Shown here one piece after another: positions 1 to 9,100 of a stretch of DNA of 64,000 nt (positions are counted from its first letter, which is position 1; every line of letters begins with the position of its first letter). Source of the DNA: Exiguobacterium sp. s48. Lineage in GTDB: Bacteria > Bacillota > Bacilli > Exiguobacteriales > Exiguobacteriaceae. The stretch spans positions 744,001 through 808,000 of the forward strand of contig NZ_JACSKC010000001.1 in assembly GCF_018617395.1 (NCBI RefSeq). Direction: 5' to 3'. A program made the position numbers and the translations under genes. Under the pieces are notes generated by a model that saw only the letters and a program-made list of their open reading frames with translations, was not told the origin of the DNA and did no database searches.

Positions 1-91
1 ATGTATGGGTGTGACCGAGCGCAATCAGCTCATTACACATGAACCGTACTTCTTCGATATTTGAGAAGCTTGAACCGACATAAAATCGCAT
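1..91 (-). CDS. 5' part of a nucleoside 2-deoxyribosyltransferase-like protein
   Basis: Only the first 30 codons lie in the window; the rest runs off the left edge. The ATG at 91-89 follows a near-perfect ribosome site (GGAGG at 98-102). The N-terminus begins MRFYVGSSFSNIEEVRF and resembles small Bacillus proteins related to nucleoside 2-deoxyribosyltransferases, which start with a short beta strand followed by a GSSF-like turn. No catalytic residue is inside the window, so the family call rests on this start alone. It is the last gene of a minus-strand run that begins at the operator near 1.2 kb. Confidence 0.55.
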   Translation of the reverse strand, partial: MRFYVGSSFSNIEEVRFMCNELIALGHTHT

Positions 92-109
92 GGGAGAACC
101 TCCAATTCG

Positions 110-393
110 TTATAGATGATTCATCTGGTAAAGAGCCACAAAATAAAATTGGACGATTAACAGGTAGCCAAGTACAAGGAAAGAAATCACGCTAATCAGG
201 ACGAATTTCATCAAAGAAAGTGGAACGTATGATTGAATCAAGCGTGTCAAATAAAGCGAAGAGAGGACAAGCAAAATGATTGTGCCGATAACCCAAATGT
301 AACCAATCATGAGATTCGGAATCAGCCAAAATAGGCGATTGTCATTACGATTAGACACAGAGTGATCACTAAATCTTTACGTTTCTTCGTCAT
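110..393 (-). pseudogene. Small three-helix membrane protein gene, probably frameshifted
   Basis: An open frame from a GTG at 358 encodes 82 residues with two strong membrane helices but has no ribosome site. One base past the stop of the upstream regulator there is an ATG at 393-391 with GAGAGG in front of it. That frame reads MTKKRKDLVITLCLIVMTIA and then stops after 23 codons. Adding one base in the A4 run at 328-331 (T4 on the coding strand) joins the two frames into a three-helix protein of about 94 residues. The simplest reading is a one-base loss in a homopolymer, either a real mutation or a sequence error. Function is unknown; position suggests co-translation with the XRE regulator. 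An intact GTG-started protein is the alternative. Confidence 0.5.
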
Positions 394-394
394 C

Positions 395-856
395 TTACAC
401 CTCTCGCTGATGTTCTAACTTCAATCGTACCTGTTCGGCATCCTCTGCATCAAACGTGCTGTACCACCTCACATGGTCGAGATCGATGATCCGATAATGT
501 CCGCTGATGATATTTTGCTGAAGGGTGAAATGTGGACCTGATTCGATTGCATGCCAAAAGACGCGTCCGCCGAGTGTTTTTTCTTTCGGCTCATAAGTGT
601 TCTCGGTCGCAATCAGTTTGACGAATTCGACGGGGTCGTCACCGATCAAATGTATGAGAATCTCACTTTCGTTAAACAAGGCGCATAGCGTCACAATCGT
701 CGACCAACTTGCTTCATTCCGCTCCTTCTCGATTTGGATGAGCGTTTTTTTTGAAATACCGAGTAAGTTCGCCATCTCTTCCTGTGAATACTGAGATTCG
801 ATACGAATCAATTTCATTTTTCGAGAAACCTGTCCAATAAATTCGGATTTTTGCAT
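395..856 (-). CDS. XRE-family transcriptional regulator
   Basis: A 153-residue protein with a Cro/CI-type helix-turn-helix at about residues 14-65 (SQEEMANLLGISKKTLIQIE is the helix pair), followed by a C-terminal part of about 85 residues that I do not recognise and that may sense a ligand or dimerise. The ATG at 856 is preceded by AGGAAGG at a good distance. It lies between small membrane-protein genes on the same strand, all apparently read from the promoter near 1.2 kb. Regulators of this type often control their own operon, and the inverted repeat at 1205-1220 is the obvious candidate operator. Confidence 0.8.
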   Translation of the reverse strand: MQKSEFIGQVSRKMKLIRIESQYSQEEMANLLGISKKTLIQIEKERNEASWSTIVTLCALFNESEILIHLIGDDPVEFVKLIATENTYEPKEKTLGGRVFWHAIESGPHFTLQQNIISGHYRIIDLDHVRWYSTFDAEDAEQVRLKLEHQREV

Positions 857-883
857 ATGGTTTTTCCTTCCTGTTTGTCCGAC

Positions 884-1183
884 TCAGAGCGTCGCTGAGC
901 TAATGAAAATCAAGATCCACGAGATTCCGAGAAATACAATAAATAAGAGCAGGCAGACGATGATATAACAGCAAATGTATTGCCAGTAGGTCAACCGTTT
1001 CGATTGATAAAAATGGTATGTAAAACTGAATGTCGCAATCCCGATGACTAAGAACGCAACGATATCCCAGATGATTCCGACTTTCAAGAAAGATGGAGTG
1101 AGAAACGAAGCGATGAGTGCAAGCACGACCGTCACAATTCCCGTAGAGATGGCGGCGGATGGCGTTGTAGTATTTTCCAACAA
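884..1183 (-). CDS. Small membrane protein, three predicted helices
   Basis: A 99-residue protein with hydrophobic segments at about residues 12-30, 36-56 and 68-94. No family recognised. Translation most likely starts at tandem TTG codons at 1183, right after an ideal ribosome site (AGGAGGTGA). It is the first gene after the promoter/operator at 1205-1238, followed 27 bases later by the XRE regulator, so it is probably under that regulator's control. Small membrane protein plus XRE regulator pairs are common in Bacillales, but their role is mostly unknown. Confidence 0.65.
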   Translation of the reverse strand: MLENTTTPSAAISTGIVTVVLALIASFLTPSFLKVGIIWDIVAFLVIGIATFSFTYHFYQSKRLTYWQYICCYIIVCLLLFIVFLGISWILIFISSATL

Positions 1184-1204
1184 ATCACCTCCTAGTATAT
1201 TACA

Positions 1205-1238
1205 AGTGTAATTTTACACTAAAAGTGGGCGATGTCAA
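1205..1238 (-). promoter_or_regulatory. Promoter with overlapping palindromic operator
   Basis: On the minus strand there is a perfect -35 TTGACA (plus 1233-1238), a 16-base spacer and -10 TAAAAT (plus 1211-1216). The -10 lies inside an exact inverted repeat, AGTGTAA-TT-TTACACT (1205-1220). A repressor bound there would block RNA polymerase. The XRE protein two genes downstream is the likely binder; that link is inference. Confidence 0.65.
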
Positions 1239-1248
1239 TTTCATAATC

Positions 1249-1275
1249 AAAAAAACCCTTCTCTGTGGAAGGGTT
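1249..1275 (-). terminator. Rho-independent terminator of the antiporter gene
   Basis: An 8-bp stem (AACCCTTC 1254-1261 with GAAGGGTT 1268-1275), a 6-base loop and a run of seven T residues on the minus strand, immediately after the antiporter stop codon. Confidence 0.85.
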
Positions 1276-1278
1276 CCG

Positions 1279-2484
1279 TCACTCGTCATGTTTATTCGTT
1301 AAGTAGGTCGTCAGTGGGTAGACACCGATGCTTTGTAAAATCAGAGAGAGTAAAATGACGGCGAATGCGAGAGATATCATTTCGCTCGACCCGTTAATCT
1401 TCTCTGCCTCTAGCCAGAGGACAAGCGCAATCGACATCGTACCCTTGATGCCGGACCATGTGAGTAAGGAAGTCGCCGTCAAATCACTCTGAAACTCTTT
1501 TCGCCAGATCGGAACGGTATAAACAAGACCGCCGACGACGATGAAACGGGTTAGGATGGAAAGGAGGAATAAAAGTACAGCGAATGTCCAGAGCGACACA
1601 GACAAATAGCTAGTCGCCTCGATTCCGATTAACAAGAATAAAAGGGCAAGTAAGATTGGGATGACGATGTCCCAAAAACCGTCAAGATGACGTTGGACAG
1701 TTTCACAATCCTCTTTAGTTCCAAGTTCATGAGATAGCATCATGCCTGCCGTCACGGTCGCAAGGACACCCGATACTTCTAGCGCATCGGCAAGATAGAA
1801 AGCCCCATATGCGGTGACGATTGTCAACATGACGAGTTCATGTTTTTTAAAACTGACAATCATCAATTTCTTAAGTAGAAATCCAAAGATAAAACCGATG
1901 CCGATTCCTCCGGCAGACACAATCAAAAATTCGGTCAAAAAATTGAAGGTGGAGAAACGCTCTCCCGTTGCGAACATACTGAGAAAGATGGTGAAGATGA
2001 CAACACTCGTTCCATCGTTCACCATCGATTCACCTTCGACAACATCCGCAATCCGCTTCTCACCTTTACTCCGCTTTAAAATCGCCGTCACGGAAACTGG
2101 GTCGGTCGGAATCAAGATGGACGCCAATAAAAAAGAGGCGGTCAGGCTGAGCGGGGTAAACCACTCACTGATCCAAAACGTACCATACCCCATCAAGATG
2201 GCGGTCAAGACAAGACCGACCGTGCTCAATATCGCGATGATTCCAAAATTATCTTTTAAGTCGTTATACTTAAATTGATAGGCCGACGTAAACAGTAAAG
2301 CCGGTAGGAACACCTCAAAAATCATATCTTTCGTAATGAATACGGAATCAAAGAAAGCAATATAAGATAGTCCGATCCCAATCAAGACCAGGATAACAGG
2401 GACAGGGAAATAGTTTCGCTTGGAATCAATCAAATATATGAAATAGCCAATCAGTAACAATGTGATGACCTGTTGCGCGATCAT
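1279..2484 (-). CDS. Na+/H+ antiporter, CPA1 family
   Basis: A 401-residue integral membrane protein with about 12 helices. It carries the family landmarks: PTDPVSV in the ion-binding region and EGESMVNDGTSVV a little later, including the acidic residues that bind the cation in NhaP/NHE-type exchangers. It should expel Na+ (perhaps K+ or Li+) in exchange for protons for pH and salt homeostasis. The ATG at 2484 is chosen over an upstream TTG at 2535 because AGGAGG sits 8 bases before it and the upstream TTG has none. It ends in the membrane domain without a long cytoplasmic tail. A single-gene unit with its own terminator. A second CPA1 protein is at 33.9-35.1 kb. Confidence 0.85.
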   Translation of the reverse strand: MIAQQVITLLLIGYFIYLIDSKRNYFPVPVILVLIGIGLSYIAFFDSVFITKDMIFEVFLPALLFTSAYQFKYNDLKDNFGIIAILSTVGLVLTAILMGYGTFWISEWFTPLSLTASFLLASILIPTDPVSVTAILKRSKGEKRIADVVEGESMVNDGTSVVIFTIFLSMFATGERFSTFNFLTEFLIVSAGGIGIGFIFGFLLKKLMIVSFKKHELVMLTIVTAYGAFYLADALEVSGVLATVTAGMMLSHELGTKEDCETVQRHLDGFWDIVIPILLALLFLLIGIEATSYLSVSLWTFAVLLFLLSILTRFIVVGGLVYTVPIWRKEFQSDLTATSLLTWSGIKGTMSIALVLWLEAEKINGSSEMISLAFAVILLSLILQSIGVYPLTTYLTNKHDE

Positions 2485-2602
2485 GACGACATCCTCCTCT
2501 GAAATCAACATGCTATACAATATGTTCCCATTCAAGGTCTAATCAAACGATAATTGTGGAATATAGGGAGTAGTATGCTCATTTATTTCAGGAGGGATGA
2601 AT

Positions 2603-2971
2603 ATGGGAAACCCGATTGGGGATTTGTCTTGGACGTTTTATTCGGAGTGTGAGGTGCCGAGTGATATCACGGAGTCTTTCATCGACGGGGAGCGGGCAGT
2701 CGCTGCCTATAAGACTGTCCGTGACGTCGCCGTCTTCACGAACAAACGACTGATCGTCCGTGACGCACAAGGACTGACGGGAAAAAAAATTGAGGTGTAC
2801 TCGCTTCCGTACGACTCGATCAATATGTATTCGACGGAGAATGCGGGAAGAATGTTTGATTTCAACTCCGAGGTTCAACTGTTCACTCGTGCCGGAACGA
2901 TCAAAATCAATTTGAATAAGAAAGTGGACGTGCGTAAGTTCGACCGATTGCTAGCCGAAGCGATTCTCTGA
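2603..2971 (+). CDS. PH-domain protein (bacterial PH superfamily)
   Basis: A 122-residue soluble protein filled by one bacterial pleckstrin-homology-like domain. The pattern of short beta strands followed by VFTNKRLIVRD and EVYSLPYDSINMYSTEN is typical of YvbH-type bPH proteins. Their function is not settled; they are thought to act in envelope or stress responses. GGAGG at 2591-2595 places the start at ATG 2603 rather than the overlapping ATG at 2597. Single-gene unit with a strong terminator directly after it. Confidence 0.75.
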   Translation: MGNPIGDLSWTFYSECEVPSDITESFIDGERAVAAYKTVRDVAVFTNKRLIVRDAQGLTGKKIEVYSLPYDSINMYSTENAGRMFDFNSEVQLFTRAGTIKINLNKKVDVRKFDRLLAEAIL

Positions 2972-2977
2972 TCGATT

Positions 2978-3004
2978 GGACCGAGAATTCTCTCGGTCCT
3001 TTTA
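2978..3004 (+). terminator. Rho-independent terminator
   Basis: A perfect 9-bp stem (GGACCGAGA with TCTCGGTCC, loop ATTC) followed by TTTTA, seven bases after the PH-domain gene. Confidence 0.85.
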
Positions 3005-3072
3005 TTTGGATTTTTCTGACAATTAATCGTATGTCGTGATACGATAGAACAAAATGAGTGATGGAGGTTACG

Positions 3073-3753
3073 ATGCGATTTACAACCCGATTATTGATGA
3101 TCATGCTCGGCAGTTTGATGTTGGTAACTGGATTTATCCATCTGGCTCGTCTGTTTTGGGATTGGTTTCATGACCCGACAGAGGGTGGGATCATACTACG
3201 TTTTTCTGGAGAGGACGGTGTAAGCGGCGACGCATTTGATGGGAAGTCTCGTATTTGGAAAGATGATGATCTTCAATTTTTAAAAAATGACTTTTTAGAC
3301 TATACGTTTGGAACGGGTGGGAAGGTAACCGAGTCGGGGAGTTCATATTGGTTATGGTTCCTTATTGCAGGGTTGATTGTTCTCTTGATTTTGTCGATTA
3401 TTATGATGCAGAAAAGAAAACGTGTCGTTTCGACCATTGATTTCTCGAGTGACGGTGTGAAACGGAAAAATAGAACAATGAAAACAAATGTATTTGTAGA
3501 CCCGACTGAGATCAAATGGACCGATAACGCGATTCGGAATGCGCTCATCCAGTTCAATCTGGACTTGCCGATTGCCTCTAAACACCAATCGAATGAGACG
3601 GTGTTGGATTGGTTCAAACGAATCGGTGTGGAAGAGGTGGATCTCTCGCCTTATTGGAAATCAAGATATGTGGATGCAGTGGTGAGTGATGAAGATACAC
3701 GACGGTTTCAAGAGGCGTTACAGTTCATGCGATTAGAAGACGGAAGGGAATGA
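3073..3753 (+). CDS. Two-helix membrane protein with a DUF4129-like C-terminal domain
   Basis: A 226-residue protein: membrane helix near residues 5-27, an extracytoplasmic segment of about 65 residues, a second helix near 92-112, then a cytoplasmic domain of about 110 residues. The end of that domain (AIRNALIQFNLDLP...ETVLDWFKRIG...YWKSRY) matches in layout the tails of the DUF4129 proteins at 18.2 and 36.7 kb. Unlike those it has no MoxR or DUF58 partner. GGAGG at 3063-3067 sets the start at ATG 3073. It is followed 6 bases later by an orphan gene and probably shares its transcript. Function unknown. Confidence 0.6.
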   Translation: MRFTTRLLMIMLGSLMLVTGFIHLARLFWDWFHDPTEGGIILRFSGEDGVSGDAFDGKSRIWKDDDLQFLKNDFLDYTFGTGGKVTESGSSYWLWFLIAGLIVLLILSIIMMQKRKRVVSTIDFSSDGVKRKNRTMKTNVFVDPTEIKWTDNAIRNALIQFNLDLPIASKHQSNETVLDWFKRIGVEEVDLSPYWKSRYVDAVVSDEDTRRFQEALQFMRLEDGRE

Positions 3754-3759
3754 GTATGT

Positions 3760-4428
3760 ATGAATCAACGAAGAGAATTAGTTGATTTTGATATTCAAGA
3801 GCTAATGGGAGCCGCTAATTTGGTACAATCAGATCATCATTTCTACATCGAATGGAACGAGTTCGTCATATCGCTCAATCATCACAAACACGTTTCAGGT
3901 ATTCGAATCATCGACGAGAACCACTTGTTCATCTGGGCATTTACGTTAAAAGGGGAACCAATCAATGCATGGGTGCTAGATGCACGTGGGCATATCAAAC
4001 ATTCCTTTCATGCAGGAAACGCGATTGCAGCGGTTGTGATAAATGCAACAGGAATCTGGGTCGGTTACGGGGACGAGGGCATCTTTGGAGAAGGGATTTC
4101 GACCGAAGCACTCGTCTGCTTGTCAAAGGAGGGAACCGTACGTTTTCGTTATAATCGAGAAGTCAGAAAGGCCCCAGTTCTTCATGACTGCGACGTGATT
4201 TATGCGTCAAAGAAGGGGGTTTGGGTCATCTCTTCAATCGATGGTCGTCTCGTTCATGTCCATGTGAACGGACGGATTGACTCCTATCCGATGCCACGTC
4301 ATCTCCTTGATTGTTCGTCGTTAACGATTAAAGACGATGTAGCCTATGTCGAGAAAAAGGAAAAGGTATATCGTTGGCCGTTTAAAGAGAGAGAGCGTAC
4401 CGAAGTTCTTCAGAATGAAACCAATTGA
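3760..4428 (+). CDS. Hypothetical protein, beta-strand rich
   Basis: A 222-residue soluble protein with no recognised domain. It shows repeated short strand-turn units (for example GIRIIDENHLFIWAF and GIWVGYGDEGIFGEG), the look of a small beta-propeller or WD40-like fold; this is impression, not a family match. It starts 6 bases after the DUF4129-like gene with only a weak ribosome site (GAAGGGA), which fits translational coupling. No signal peptide. Confidence 0.55.
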   Translation: MNQRRELVDFDIQELMGAANLVQSDHHFYIEWNEFVISLNHHKHVSGIRIIDENHLFIWAFTLKGEPINAWVLDARGHIKHSFHAGNAIAAVVINATGIWVGYGDEGIFGEGISTEALVCLSKEGTVRFRYNREVRKAPVLHDCDVIYASKKGVWVISSIDGRLVHVHVNGRIDSYPMPRHLLDCSSLTIKDDVAYVEKKEKVYRWPFKERERTEVLQNETN

Positions 4429-4506
4429 TCAGAAAATAATTCGGCTTACTTTATATTTCAAATACCGCAATTAATATTTAATGATATATAGACAGAGGTG
4501 AGCTAA

Positions 4507-4989
4507 ATGATTTTACCAATCCTTTCTAGTATGCAAGAAGACATTCGCAATTTTTTTGTTGAACAATGGGGTTCATCTCAAATGGTCGTCTCTTCAGGAA
4601 CCTATGATTGTGCAAAACTCGAAGGATTTGTCTACATGAAATCGAATCAAATTCACGGTCTTGTTACGTATGTTATTCGGGATGAAGAAGTAGAAATCAT
4701 ATCTCTTGATAGTCTGAAAGAGAATAGTGGGATTGGATCTCGTTTACTCCTTGCTGTCGAACAAATCGCTATACATCACGGAGCAGTCCAATCGGCCGTC
4801 ATCACAACCAATGATAATTTGAGAGCGCTCGGCTTTTATCAACGTCGTGGCTATCGTCTAGAACGCATCATTCATGATGCGGTGACGCGAGCAAGAGAAC
4901 AGAAATCGACAATCCCACAAGTCGGTTATGATAAGATTCCTCTATTGGATGAAATCATACTCACCAAAAAACTGATAGAAGAGAAATGA
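4507..4989 (+). CDS. GNAT-family N-acetyltransferase
   Basis: A 160-residue GCN5-related acetyltransferase. The acetyl-CoA pyrophosphate loop is the degenerate segment NSGIGSRLLLAVEQIA at about residues 76-91, and the typical N-x-x-A-x-x-F-Y motif follows (NDNLRALGFYQRRGY). The acceptor substrate cannot be told. AGAGGTGA precedes the ATG. It is 9 bases upstream of the Gfo/Idh/MocA gene, so the two are probably cotranscribed. Confidence 0.8.
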   Translation: MILPILSSMQEDIRNFFVEQWGSSQMVVSSGTYDCAKLEGFVYMKSNQIHGLVTYVIRDEEVEIISLDSLKENSGIGSRLLLAVEQIAIHHGAVQSAVITTNDNLRALGFYQRRGYRLERIIHDAVTRAREQKSTIPQVGYDKIPLLDEIILTKKLIEEK

Positions 4990-4998
4990 GGAATTCAC

Positions 4999-5979
4999 AT
5001 GATCCGTTTTTGCATCATTGGTACAAACTTCATCACAGACTGGTTTATCGAGACGATCAATCAGTTGGATTATGTAGAAGTGACGGCACTTTACTCGCGC
5101 ACGGAATCGCGAGCTAAAGAATACGCAGAAAATCACTCCATTTTACATACGTTCACGTCACTTGAAGAGATGGCTCAGAGTGATGTCATCGATGCCATCT
5201 ATATTGCGAGCCCGAACTCACTTCACGCCGAACAGAGCATCTTATTCATGCAGCATGGGAAACACGTCCTCTGTGAAAAACCGCTCGCCTCGAACGTCGA
5301 GGAAGTCACCCGCATGATTGATGTCGCGAAGGAGAACCAAGTCGTCTTACTTGAGGCACTACGAAACCTGTTCATGCCGAACCTCGAACGGATTCAACAG
5401 GCGATCGAGCAAATCGCGCCGGTGCGTCGTGCCGTCTTCAATAAATCACAGTATTCTTCACGATACGACCTCTATAAACAAGGGGAAAATCCAAACACGT
5501 TCAATCCTGATTTTTCGAACGGCTCGTTGATGGACCTCGGTGTCTATCTCCTCGGACCTGCCTTAAAACTGTTTGGTCAGCCGAATGAGATCCAGGCGAG
5601 CGGGGTTACGTTAGAATCTGGAGTGGACGGGAGCGGAACGGTCATTCTCTCCTATGACGACCTTGATGTGATTGTCATGCACTCAAAGATTCATGCGACA
5701 TCGACTCCTTCTGAGATCATCGGAGAAAAAGGGCGTATCGTCATCGACGATATCGCGACGTGCGATGAAGTCCATCTAGAGTTACGGGATGGCACGTCAG
5801 AAATCATATCAGAGGCGCAGAATGCTCCGATGTCATACGAGATCGAAGCATTTGTCCGAGCAATCGAAGCTAGGAATTCAGAGACAGTTGCGCATTCAGC
5901 AACTGACATGATTCGTCTTGCTGATGTGATGACGAACGTTCGAACACAGCTTGGCGTGGTCTATCCAGCAGACAAATAA
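4999..5979 (+). CDS. Gfo/Idh/MocA-family oxidoreductase
   Basis: A 326-residue NAD(P)-dependent dehydrogenase. The N-terminal Rossmann fold has an unusual first loop (CIIGTNFITDWF rather than GxGxxG), then the family core CEKPLASN at about residue 94 with the conserved EKP lysine, and the C-terminal alpha/beta sheet domain from about residue 120. Such enzymes oxidise sugars, inositols or related polyols; the substrate is not clear here. The start has GAGGA at a good distance, and the gene follows the acetyltransferase closely. A strong terminator lies right after it. Confidence 0.85.
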   Translation: MIRFCIIGTNFITDWFIETINQLDYVEVTALYSRTESRAKEYAENHSILHTFTSLEEMAQSDVIDAIYIASPNSLHAEQSILFMQHGKHVLCEKPLASNVEEVTRMIDVAKENQVVLLEALRNLFMPNLERIQQAIEQIAPVRRAVFNKSQYSSRYDLYKQGENPNTFNPDFSNGSLMDLGVYLLGPALKLFGQPNEIQASGVTLESGVDGSGTVILSYDDLDVIVMHSKIHATSTPSEIIGEKGRIVIDDIATCDEVHLELRDGTSEIISEAQNAPMSYEIEAFVRAIEARNSETVAHSATDMIRLADVMTNVRTQLGVVYPADK

Positions 5980-5990
5980 ATACAAACTTA

Positions 5991-6029
5991 AAACGGTCCT
6001 CGATGTCATGTGCGCATCGAGGACCGTTT
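5991..6029. terminator. Bidirectional terminator between convergent genes
   Basis: A perfect 15-bp stem (5991-6005 with 6015-6029, AAACGGTCCTCGATG arm) and 9-base loop, between the oxidoreductase on plus and the micropeptide/dynamin unit on minus. Its base is AT rich on both sides. Confidence 0.8.
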
Positions 6030-6032
6030 CCG

Positions 6033-6128
6033 TTATTCTTTGTTCAAATAGAGATATCTCAGAAACAACCCCAATACAATCGTCATGACGACGGCGGGGA
6101 TGAGTCCGATCAGTAGTAGCGTACTCAT
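6033..6128 (-). CDS. 31-aa membrane micropeptide coupled to the dynamin gene
   Basis: A short frame of 31 codons whose ATG (6128-6126) overlaps the dynamin stop codon TGA (6127-6125) in the arrangement ATGA, the hallmark of translational coupling. The peptide is almost all one membrane helix (LLLIGLIPAVVMTIVLGLFL) followed by a basic-aromatic tail RYLYLNKE. It stops 4 bases before the terminator, so it exactly fills the space between dynamin stop and hairpin. The frame, overlap and helix are seen in the sequence; that it is expressed and works with the dynamin is inference. Confidence 0.65.
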   Translation of the reverse strand: MSTLLLIGLIPAVVMTIVLGLFLRYLYLNKE

Positions 6129-9100
6129 ACGGTTTCCTTTCTGATCGACTCGAGTCGATCACGCATGTCATCAAAGGATTGACTATCCGTCAACATGCTG
6201 AGCTCTGCATCGGCGAGTTCCGTGACTTGAATCGACCAATCTCGTTCAATCTCGGATTCGGATTTCTTGATTTCTTCGTTGGCCCGCTCAACTTGCTTCG
6301 TATGAATCGTTTCAAGACGTGAACGAATCATATCGCGAAGCAGTGAGGTCAACTCATCTTTCAATTGCGTTCGTCCGTCTCCCTCGAAAAATTGACTCGC
6401 ATTCTTATAGCGCTTCAACACCGACTGATAGGGTGGTGTCTCGAGATGAATCGGTTCGACAGCCTCTCGTAGCCATGCCACGTCGAGTTCTCGGTCGAAT
6501 TCAAGCGTCGGAAGGAGAGACGCTTGACGTTCTGTCAACCGTTCGACCAATGAAATAAACTCACGTTTAACGTATCGCTCCAACCGATATTGGAACACTT
6601 GGAGCTCTTGTTGGATGTCATAGGCATATTTATCGAGTGTACGTGCGAGGGCACGCTCCAAGCTCTTCCTTGACCCGTCGACCTCGACCGGATGGAACGT
6701 TTCTTTGACGAAGTCCGAGAGTCGCAGGAGCGATCGCGTCTCGAGGTGGGCGAGGAGTTCTTTCGCTTCACGGTCAAATAAATCGATGAGTGCTGATACA
6801 CCGAGTGCCGGCGGGTTCTCGAGTAAGGCATTCAATTGCTTTCGACGATGTTCTTTCGCCGACGCGTCTTCTTTCGCTTCGTTCAGAACACGATCAAATG
6901 CAGCGAGTAGTGCAGTCGTTTCTTCCTGGATACGCATCGCGTTGGCGAGACGAAGGTCTTTGTCGACATAGCGTTCAAGTGTCGAGACGAATCGATCGAA
7001 TCCCGCGTCATGCCCTTGCATGGCGTTTCGGCTCGAGATGGGGAGGACGCTTGGTCTACGGACACCGAGCGCGGTCAACTGTTGTGAAACATAGCTTGTG
7101 ACTGCATCCCGCTCCTCGTCATCTGTCGCAAGATCAGAGGCGTTCACGAGGAAGAACATCTCGTGGTCTCCCGTCCCTTGAACACGTCCGAGCTGAATGA
7201 CGAGCTCACGGTCCGCTTCCGTGAACGCATGATTATAGTACGTGACGAACAAGACCGCATCCGCGTCACGCATGTAGCCGAACTGCACCTCGCTATGACG
7301 GTTGAACTGTGAATCGGCACCTGGCGTATCGACGAAGACGATACCACGTCGCGCCCAAGGGGAGTCGAGATACAGTTCGATTTCTTTCACGATACAGCTT
7401 TTCTCTTCTTCTGCGACGAACGCGCAGAACGTGTCATAGTCGACGACTTCCGTTTGTCCAAGATAATCGAGCGGTGCCGCTTTTACGGCGTTGACGAACG
7501 GATGGTCGACATCGAGCGAGGTGAGGGAAGTCCCGTAACTTTGTAGCTCGTCCTCAAGTTCATTTCGTGATTTGAAGGTGATCATCGCTGTTCGATTCGT
7601 CCGACCATCTGGCGGTACGATTTTCGTGATCGATGCCGTCAATGGGTTCGGTGAGGTCGGTAAAACCGTCTCCCCGAGAAGGGCATTGAGGGTTGAAGAT
7701 TTTCCAGCCGAAAACGCACCGAAGATGGCGAACGTATATTGCTCATGCTTCGCGCGCTCGATTTTCTTACGTAATGTCGAGACACGGGAGCGGAACAATG
7801 GATGATTCTCTAATATTTCACATACCGCATTTTCATAAGAAAAATTAAAATCATACAAGTCATGATCATCTTCTAACATCGACGTCGATGCAACCTCTGA
7901 TTCAACAACATTCGACTGTTTTTCAGGAAGGTACGTCGCGTCGACATAGTTTCGAACGGCCAACTGATCTAATTGATTCGAATCAAGTTGTAACGTTTCA
8001 TATTTACCGATTGCATGTAGACGATTTATGAGGCGTAAACGTAATGCTTCATTATCAAGTGCCTCATATAATTCGTCTTCTTCAGTCGAAAATTGTTCCA
8101 AGCGCATGTCGACTTCCGCTTTCATATACGTATCCGTCGAATGGACCCACGATTCTGAAACTTTCGTCACCCATGACGCAAGGGCCGTCTCGATGTCACG
8201 ACTGAACTGAAGCACCGTATCACCACTGAGTGATGCGCCGGATTTCACTTGTTCGGTGATGAGTGAGCTCGGTGCAATCGGGAGGACATCGCCTTTCGGT
8301 AGGAGAGTCTCCGGAAGTTTCAAATCTCGGATGATGTCCTCCGCGTACTTCACGAGATGTGGACGTAAGTTCATGTCAATCAGACGGTTGAACTCTTTAA
8401 CCGCCACTTCTTCACGACGCGCTCGTTCCTGCTTCGTCTTTTCTTTTGAGAATAAGAGACCGACTTTGAAGGACGGTGCACAACTCTCGAGATAAGAGCG
8501 TAATAACTCACGGAACTCATAGGTCATGATCGGTGCACTTTCGACAATCGGTGCCTGATGTTTGAAGAATTCGCGACGGAATGATGTCCACCATGCCCGT
8601 TTCTTCTCAAGGCGATGTAGACGTGACTGCATTTCCTTCGGACTCTTTTCATAAGTTGGTAACTGATCTAACATCGATTGAATTGACGTTTCGTTGCGGC
8701 GAACTAGCGTATGAATCAATGCATCCGCATGCTCGACCTGTTGTTGTTTCGATTCCGTGATGACTTGACGGACATACGACCGCAAGCGTTCGACTTCGTT
8801 ATGAGGATACTGTAAATCACGAAGTGAAATGTAGAACGTGTCATTCGGGACGATGTCATGATGTCGGAACGCTTTCGTCAATGAGGCTTTGAAGTCCACA
8901 AAGGAAAGCTCATCCTCGTCATGCTTATCAATTTGGTTAATGATGATGGAGTAGGGACGTCCTTCTCGACTAAATTGTTTCATCAGCCCGATGTTTTGTT
9001 CCGACTGGACATGGTTGTAGTCCATCATGAAGAACAGGTGATCTGCCAAGAAGAGCGAGCGTTCCGTCGCTTGGCGATGACGTTCATCCGTCGAGTCAAT

